Shown: piece after piece, positions 43,101 through 46,681 of the stretch
How positions within the stretch are numbered: the stretch's first letter is position 1
Layout: each line of letters begins with the position of its first letter
NCBI RefSeq assembly: GCF_018156225.1
Contig: NZ_JAGTAR010000043.1
Span: forward strand, 1 to 46,681
Direction of reading: 5' to 3'
DNA: 46,681 bases
Source of the DNA: Carboxylicivirga sediminis
GTDB lineage: Bacteria; Bacteroidota; Bacteroidia; Bacteroidales; Marinilabiliaceae
Made by a program: the position numbers and the translations under genes
The notes under the pieces: model-generated
Database searches by the model: none
Told to the model about the DNA's origin: nothing
What the model saw: only the letters and a program-made list of their open reading frames with translations

Positions 43101-44504
43101 GAGCGAGGTGTTTAAAGAGATATAACCCAATTTGGGATGCACTGAATACTCAGTGTCGGATAGTTTGCGGGCATTCTCCAGCTTCTCGTAGTCAATGGCG
43201 TTGTAGAAATAATTGTTTTCGAGCGGTGCAAGTGTGGCAGTTACCTTGTTAATGTCGCGCACAGAGTTATATGTCGAATTCATTTGAGCATACAGGTTGT
43301 TTGCTTCATTACGAGGCGAAACATTAAGCTGCCCGCCCCACAGGCTTGTGTTGTGGGTGTGCTGGCGGTTTTCTCCTAAATCGACAAATCCCACAATATT
43401 ACGAGATTCCTTTACATCGCTACGATTATTAGTGACCCATACTTCAACGCGGGTAACGTTAATGGGACTGTTGATAAGTGGGAGGCGCTCCAGTGCTTTA
43501 TCGTAATTATCTCTGAAATACTTACTCAAAAAGAAGTGACGGTTACGATCGTATCTATCGGCATGTATTTCAAACTCCTGAGTTTGTGCGCCACCTTCGA
43601 TGCTCATTACAGATGTTTCGCCTTTTTGCTGCGAGAAGATACTTGTTACGGTAAGCTTACCAAATTGCATTTCAGTCTTTACCCCAAACAGGCTTTGACT
43701 ACCCGTAATTAGTGTTCCGGGTAGTGGCAGTGTTACGTTACCGGCTTCTACTTTTTTCAGAATATCATCCTCACCTCCTTCGTATTCTAGGTTAATCTGG
43801 TTTTCAAAATCGAAAGTAGCTTCTGTATTGTAGTTAACGCCCAATTTCAGTTTTTCACCAATACTTCCACTCAGGTTCATTTGTATTTTCTCCTGAAAAT
43901 CGAAGGTGGTGGTTTTTCGTAAGCGCTCCTGTAGTGTCGGGTTATCTATTTTGGTATGCTGAATGCCCACTTTAAGTTCGGCCATGCCCTGCAGGCGCAC
44001 ATTAATGGCATTACTGCCAAATATCCCTTCAAATGCTTCGCCACCAACATTCTTCCACATCTGGTTGAAAACTGAGTTGTCGCCATACTGGTTGGCCTCT
44101 TCCTGCTGTTTCTGTCGCCAGTAGGAGATAACTGATTTACGGGTGTTGTAGTCGAGGTAATCATCAAGTGGCATGGAGTAGGGCAGTCTCACATCCATGT
44201 TGCCTACTTTACGGTATAGGGTAACATTGCCTGTTTTATAGTCATACTCGGCCCGGTAATCCATGTTTGAAGGATCGCTGAGGTTGAGGCCGCCTTGCTC
44301 TTCTTCTTCCAGCAACGGATTACCACTGTTATCGTTAATCTGGTACTTAAGATCAACCGGTTCTGTTACTTTAAGTGAGTCGGGTTGCTGGAAGTATATT
44401 TCCTTATAATTACTGGTTGTACCATGCGAAGATGAAGTACTACCAACGGCAAACGTGATGGTTAATACAATAAAGGCAATCGTATATTGTAGCGTTTTTC
44501 TCAA
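37140..44504 (-). CDS. sprA: SprA/Sov, the T9SS outer-membrane translocon
   Basis: A 2454-residue giant outer-membrane protein that forms the secretion pore of the type IX system. A signal peptide covers residues 1 to about 28 (LQYTIAFIVLTITFAVG). The N-terminal YFQQPDSLKVTEP and LRLPYSMPLDDYL stretches, the repeated FEGEFAQLIPGHPKVIDESG with YIDDFEGTRIPYDMRNWLAWQLAS near 850-890, and WMNELRLTDFNEEGGWAANARM near 1520-1540 are family signatures. The rest is long beta strands building the 36-strand barrel known from structural work on the Flavobacterium protein. The C-terminus NFGVSFRFSLAQ ends in an outer-membrane pattern. The frame opens at TTG (44504), with no in-frame ATG before the signal. 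It lies 22 bases after ruvA. Confidence 0.95.
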   Translation of the reverse strand: MRKTLQYTIAFIVLTITFAVGSTSSSHGTTSNYKEIYFQQPDSLKVTEPVDLKYQINDNSGNPLLEEEEQGGLNLSDPSNMDYRAEYDYKTGNVTLYRKVGNMDVRLPYSMPLDDYLDYNTRKSVISYWRQKQQEEANQYGDNSVFNQMWKNVGGEAFEGIFGSNAINVRLQGMAELKVGIQHTKIDNPTLQERLRKTTTFDFQEKIQMNLSGSIGEKLKLGVNYNTEATFDFENQINLEYEGGEDDILKKVEAGNVTLPLPGTLITGSQSLFGVKTEMQFGKLTVTSIFSQQKGETSVMSIEGGAQTQEFEIHADRYDRNRHFFLSKYFRDNYDKALERLPLINSPINVTRVEVWVTNNRSDVKESRNIVGFVDLGENRQHTHNTSLWGGQLNVSPRNEANNLYAQMNSTYNSVRDINKVTATLAPLENNYFYNAIDYEKLENARKLSDTEYSVHPKLGYISLNTSLNADEVLCIAYEYTYNGQTFMVGEFSNTQNEAEQTLFLKLLKPTNLSPGIIKGINKKNPTWDLMMKNIYSINAYQINREDFIMNVTYTNDSTGGDINYLPEGPENVMGQLFIRLMNLDNLNSNNDFQPDGIFDYVDNITIKPDNGRIIFPVLEPFGSNMKKQLGGALADKDLVKKYVFQSLYDSTQILAEQDASRNKYKLKGRYKSSSGSEISLNAMNIPQGSVIVTAGGIRLVENQDYTVDYTLGRVRIINQGILSSGTPIQVSLENQSLFALQTKTLMGTHLDYQFNENFNVGGTIMHLRERPLTQKVNIGDEPIANTIWGLNTSFYTESMGITEIIDKLPLVETKEMSSVTFEGEFAQLIPGHPKVIDESGTSYIDDFEGTRIPYDMRNWLAWQLASTPQGQEELFKEAGLIDNLYSGINRARLAWYTIDPLFLRKSTQTPGHIKADEEQKKNHFVREVYEQEIFPNREAPYGQPTNLPVLNIAFYPRERGPYNFDAGTSGAATDNYGHGINRDGSLKNPEERWGGMMRQVNVPDFEAANIEYIEFWMMDPYVYNDGIQKNDGKIYFNLGNISEDILRDTRKSFENGLPGPGEPFDVDSTNWGYVPRKQNLVNAFSNDPATRLAQDVGLNGMNSAKERYFYRKQPYAFLNVIESMGGDLDEAARQALLADPASDDYLYFLGGKHDENETSILDRYKLFNNPEGNSLPSEFEGDGTKRAAKALPDMEDINNDNTLSENESYFQYEIPISKNTMSIEANPYIVDKRESTVEDKNGVRANWYQFRIPIQNPTATIGSISDLRSIRFMRMFMKGFSDTTILRMATLDLIKADWRKFTESLYENGAGNADTKFEVSVVNIEESSEKTPVNYVLPPGIDRVIDPANPQLRELNEQSLLLKVLDLAGGDARAVYKNVSIDIRQYKRMKMFIHAEDVDDRGLLDNEMMAFIRVGSDYNDNYYEYEIPLKLTPKDRYNNNNIDDRYKVWPEENEMNIPLELFQTVKLRRNDEKRQEGSDITFNQVYIMPDPETPTNFVSVRGNPNLSNIRTITMGVRTRGSTSKSVEVWMNELRLTDFNEEGGWAANARMTVKLADLGNVSVAGKKSTVGWGSIDQNVQERSQEDFFQYDIATNLELGKLLGPESALSVPFYFGYSKSVASPKYYPLDPDIPLDVALDNAENEAARDSIKDMSQNVIKRKSVNFTNVKLLPKKEKVHFYSPSNISATYSYNETTRHDVETDHSTDKNYRGILAYNYNARPKAVEPFKKSFNSNALALVRDFNFYYLPNQISYSWEFDRQYREIQLRNNTGSPISPALTVSKDFDWNRHFDMRYNLTKSLKLNFRAITNARIDEPEGAVNKDYDRDAYYEWRDEVWRNIKSMGRTTTYQHNFDVSYTLPINKIPMLDFTSATLQYRGMYQWEAQPLFENESDSPDWGNTIRNSNVVQANGQLNMTTLYKKVSYLNELDKKYRSSRRRTTSNNDGKRTVRYNQTNVKLDKDAAITINHKLKTTETSVRVFDATGKPVRGQVNTLGKNKVEFVPEKSVENARVMVTGTVTENNSPMQKVVDYTALLMTSIKNMSVSYSEQNGTILPGYTPAAGFMGTSTGFTAPGVPFILGWQDRNFAIDAANNGWLTDDTTMVNPYVMTHGEDFSIKFTLEPIRGLRVDLNADRSYERNINEYYFGGSSTATGRTANGRFSMSFNAFKTAFDKPERTGALTSSTFDEFKSNRQIIANRLGTTDLNDQEVLIPAFLAAYSGKSANSIFTEQFPSLSRIQPNWRVTYDGLSRIKAFQKVIKSFDLTHAYRSTYNMGAYISRTPPEADGIITEYDVNAITITEQFSPLIGVNVTWTNSITTRAEIKKARTLSLSMGNNQVIENYNDELVIGLGYRFDKMNLIFGKGSSQKSISNDLNIRADFSIQDNISFIRKIQEDYNQLTAGLKITSVKFTADYALSERFNMQLFYDTKVNTPYVSLSYPITNSNFGVSFRFSLAQ

Positions 44505-44526
44505 AGATTCAATGTAATGTGAATAA

Positions 44527-45108
44527 TTACATAATTTTAAGGGCTTGCTTAATCAAGTCTTCCACCTTTAAGTCGGGTGATTGAGCCAAAAGCTTGTCAA
44601 GAGCTTTTTGGGCGCTTGCTTTGGCAAAGCCTAGCATTACTAATGCAGATAACGCTTCTTCGCGGATAGTATTGTCTTGTGTTGCGAAAATTTTCTGATC
44701 GACTGGCTCTTTACTTAATTTATCTTTCAGATCGACAATTACTCGTTGGGCTGTTTTTGCTCCAATACCTTTTACTCCTTTAATGACATTTACATTACCG
44801 GTAAGTATAGCACCACTCAACTCTTCTGGAGAAAGCGATGAAAGCATCATGCGGGCGGTGTTAGCTCCAATGCCAGAGACCGAAATGAGGTGACGGAACA
44901 AATCACGTTCCGATGGATCGGCAAAGCCATATAAGGCAAAGGCATCCTCGCGTATGTTCTCGTGAATAAATAGCTGGGCTTCCTTTTTGCCATCGAGGCG
45001 CGAAAAAGTATTAAGTGAGATGTGCAATAAATAGCCTATGCCATTAACATCAATAATAACATGGGCAGGACTAGATTCGGCAATTTTGCCACTGATATAC
45101 TCGTACAT
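44527..45108 (-). CDS. ruvA: Holliday junction branch-migration protein RuvA
   Basis: A cytoplasmic tetramer that binds four-way DNA junctions and recruits the RuvB motor in recombination repair. The 193-residue length is standard. Domain I is an OB fold (MYEYISGKIAESSPAHVIIDVNGIGYLLHI). Domain II has two helix-hairpin-helix motifs, ISVSGIGANTARMML near 74-88 and IKGVKGIGAKTAQRVI near 109-124. Domain III is the flexible C-terminal RuvB-binding helix bundle (about 145-193). It forms an operon with sprA, a common neighbourhood in Bacteroidota. Confidence 0.97.
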   Translation of the reverse strand: MYEYISGKIAESSPAHVIIDVNGIGYLLHISLNTFSRLDGKKEAQLFIHENIREDAFALYGFADPSERDLFRHLISVSGIGANTARMMLSSLSPEELSGAILTGNVNVIKGVKGIGAKTAQRVIVDLKDKLSKEPVDQKIFATQDNTIREEALSALVMLGFAKASAQKALDKLLAQSPDLKVEDLIKQALKIM

Positions 45109-45127
45109 TATGAATTAGGTTATGCTG

Positions 45128-45157
45128 TAAAGATATAAATGAAATAGCTGATGCAAA
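45128..45157 (-). promoter_or_regulatory. Putative ruvA-sprA promoter
   Basis: On the minus strand TTTG (45157-45154), an 18-base spacer and TATCTTTA (45135-45128) approximate the Bacteroidota pattern with one mismatch. The -33 box lies in the loop of the thiL terminator hairpin. The start would be about 15 bases before the ruvA ATG. Confidence 0.4.
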
Positions 45158-45178
45158 AACTTTTCACATCAGCTATTT
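45142..45178 (-). terminator. Hairpin after thiL
   Basis: AAATAGCTGATG (45142-45153) and CATCAGCTATTT (45167-45178) are perfect 12-base complements with a 13-base loop, starting a few bases past the thiL stop. The U-run on the minus strand is weak, so termination may be partial. Confidence 0.65.
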
Positions 45179-45181
45179 TAT

Positions 45182-46231
45182 TTACTGTTTATTTTTTAGT
45201 GGATTCCAGCCCTGAGCCTGTAATTCCACTTCCTGATCGGCATTGGTAACCAAGTAGCTCCCTTTGCTTTCTTCGGTAATATGTCCTATGATGTAAATAT
45301 TCACATCGCCTGCATCTTTAAATTTCTCATAATCGCTCTGGCTGATTGTAAAGAGTAGCTCATAGTCTTCGCCGCCATTCAGTGCCGTCACCAGCGGGTT
45401 AATGCCCATTTCTTCGGCCAGCATAGCTGTTGTGGGGTCGATAGGAATCTTGTTTTCATATACCCGACAGCCTGTTTTTGACTGAGAACATATATGTATC
45501 AGTTCGCTTGATAAGCCATCTGAAATATCTATCATAGCTGTTGGTACTACCTCCAGTTTCTGCAGTAGTTCTGTTACTTCTTTACGTGCTTCTGGTTTAA
45601 GCTGGCGACCCAAAATATAATCGTATCCGCTCAAATCGGGTTGAACACCTGGGTTATCTGAATATACTCTCTTTTCACGCTCCAATAGTTGCAAACCCAT
45701 ATATGCACCACCTAAATCACCTGAAACGCAAATGAGATCATTGGGTTTAGCTCCATTGCGGTAGGTTAATTTGCTGGCATCAGCCTCTCCCATGGCGGTG
45801 ACGCTTATGGTAAGACCGGTTAATGAAGAGCTGGTGTCGCCACCAACCAAATCAACATTATAATAGTCACAAGCTGCATAAATGCCCTCGTAAAGTTCGT
45901 CCAATGCTTCAACCGACATCTTTGAGCTTAAGCCAAGTGACACGGTAATTTGCTTCGGGGTTGCATTCATGGCATAAACATCACTAACGTTAACCACTAC
46001 CGCTTTATAGCCAAGGTGCTTAAGTGGGGTGTAGGTTAAGTCAAAATGAATGCCTTCTAATAAAAGGTCTGTTGTAACAACTGTTTTCTTATCGCTAAAA
46101 TCTAACACAGCCGCATCGTCGCCAACGCCCTTAATGGTTGCAGGGTGCTTTAATTTAATATTATCTGTCAGATGGTGTATTAATCCAAACTCTCCTAATT
46201 GTCCTAACTCCGTTTTTTTAACCTCGCTCAT
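45182..46231 (-). CDS. thiL: Thiamine-monophosphate kinase
   Basis: A cytoplasmic enzyme that phosphorylates thiamine monophosphate to thiamine diphosphate with ATP. The 349-residue length fits. GVGDDAAVLDFSDKKTVVTTDLLLEGIHFDL near 36-66 is the ATP/metal-binding region of the PurM/ThiL fold. VVNVSDVYAMNATPKQITVSLGL, VDLVGGDTSSS, CVSGDLGGAYMGLQLL and MIDISDGLSSELIHIC are the further conserved acidic motifs. NGGEDYELLFT is near the C-terminus. It is the first gene of the minus-strand thiL-ruvA-sprA run but has its own terminator-like hairpin. No thiamine riboswitch is seen upstream. Confidence 0.96.
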   Translation of the reverse strand: MSEVKKTELGQLGEFGLIHHLTDNIKLKHPATIKGVGDDAAVLDFSDKKTVVTTDLLLEGIHFDLTYTPLKHLGYKAVVVNVSDVYAMNATPKQITVSLGLSSKMSVEALDELYEGIYAACDYYNVDLVGGDTSSSLTGLTISVTAMGEADASKLTYRNGAKPNDLICVSGDLGGAYMGLQLLEREKRVYSDNPGVQPDLSGYDYILGRQLKPEARKEVTELLQKLEVVPTAMIDISDGLSSELIHICSQSKTGCRVYENKIPIDPTTAMLAEEMGINPLVTALNGGEDYELLFTISQSDYEKFKDAGDVNIYIIGHITEESKGSYLVTNADQEVELQAQGWNPLKNKQ

Positions 46232-46253
46232 AGATGCTATTTTATATAAGGGG

Positions 46254-46285
46254 CAAAATTAAGAATTGATTGGATGTGCCACAAA
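46254..46285 (-). promoter_or_regulatory. Putative thiL promoter
   Basis: On the minus strand TTTG (46285-46282), a 20-base spacer and TAATTTTG (46261-46254) match the Bacteroidota consensus exactly. The leader to the thiL ATG is about 17 bases. Confidence 0.6.
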
Positions 46286-46416
46286 GGTTTTAAATCTATT
46301 TTATTACACCTTTTAATTCTTTTTGACTTTTTAGGCTATTAGTTGACTTGCGAATGGCATAGTGCTTGCTTTATTACTTTTGATTTTTTCATAGATTTGG
46401 GTTTAGGTTATTGATG

Positions 46417-46452
46417 AAGCGTTTCTGTAATTCTGCAGAAACGCTTTTTTTT
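46417..46452 (+). terminator. Strong orphan terminator on the plus strand
   Basis: AAGCGTTTCTG (46417-46427) pairs perfectly with CAGAAACGCTT (46436-46446) around an 8-base loop, followed by eight T on the plus strand. The minus strand has no T-run after the stem. The nearest plus-strand gene upstream is more than 9 kb away, so the terminator implies an unannotated plus-strand transcript starting between about 46260 and 46400. Two -7-like boxes, TACTTTTG (46375-46382) and TAGATTTG (46392-46399), precede it. Confidence 0.6.
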
Positions 46453-46529
46453 ATCTATGGTTGTGTTCTGCCAGCCTGTGTTTTAGGAAGGTTTTAAGGT
46501 TTGGAGTCGCGTTTTTATAATTAAAAAAG

Positions 46530-46561
46530 TTTGCATGCTAATATTTAATAGTCTATATTTG
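46530..46561 (+). promoter_or_regulatory. Promoter of the initiator tRNA gene
   Basis: TTTG (46530-46533), a 20-base spacer and TATATTTG (46554-46561) match the Bacteroidota consensus exactly. The tRNA begins 45 bases after the -7 box. Confidence 0.65.
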
Positions 46562-46605
46562 CATCCGCATTTGGGACAGATAACAAGCGTGTTATTAAGA
46601 TATAT

Positions 46606-46678
<73 letters not shown>

Positions 46679-46681
46679 CTA

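Overview
The window looks like chromosomal core sequence from a gliding/T9SS-bearing member of the Bacteroidota, most likely class Bacteroidia and plausibly a Marinilabiliales-type marine or sediment organism (inference; no rRNA is present to settle it). The reasons are the type IX secretion genes sprA/sov, porW/sprE and porX, an RprX/RprY two-component pair, DUF4296 and GIN-domain lipoproteins, and many upstream sites matching the Bacteroidota promoter pattern TTTG-N~20-TAnnTTTG. The sequence is moderately AT-rich by eye. Three genes are best read from TTG or GTG starts (pagL-like, sprA, rnc).

Layout. 1-720: a 3'-truncated transposase with a long inverted repeat at its 5' end. 786-4552 (minus): a compact envelope operon of a PagL-like barrel, a GIN lipoprotein and two glycosyltransferases. 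4703-9977 (plus): Wzi-like capsule protein, polyprenyl glycosylphosphotransferase, DUF4296 lipoprotein, a collapsed amidohydrolase-like protein and cysQ. 10.1-15.7 kb (plus): pgk, waaA and a B12-dependent ribonucleotide reductase. 15.7-20.8 kb (minus): porX and porW/sprE, divergent from a sigma-54 response regulator at 21.0 kb. 22.5-24.1 kb: a small membrane protein and a secreted transglutaminase-like protein, followed by a 670-bp gene-free stretch rich in short repeats. 24.7-30.0 kb: leuS, a YitT-family protein and an M23 peptidase. 30.1 kb: purN (minus), divergent from acpP-fabF-rnc; rprX-rprY follow. 35.5 kb: a GSCFA protein, convergent with gcvH. 37.1-46.2 kb (minus): sprA, ruvA, thiL. 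The window ends in an initiator tRNA-Met gene.

How the genes fit together. Much of the window serves the cell envelope. WaaA builds the Kdo-lipid A core. The PagL-like protein may trim lipid A. Two glycosyltransferases, the glycosylphosphotransferase and Wzi would make and anchor surface polysaccharide. SprA and PorW are T9SS structural parts and PorX is a T9SS regulator. The remainder is housekeeping: glycolysis, dNTP synthesis, fatty-acid synthesis, RNA processing, translation and recombination.

The least expected signals are: an 18-bp near-perfect inverted repeat inside the first codons of rnc (the gene for RNase III itself); an amidohydrolase relative that keeps both ends of the family but lacks the catalytic barrel; a strong plus-strand terminator near 46.43 kb with no annotated gene in front of it; and a cluster of AAATTTGTTTTTCG-type repeats at 24.1-24.3 kb. 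I did not find a clear new defence or mobile system.
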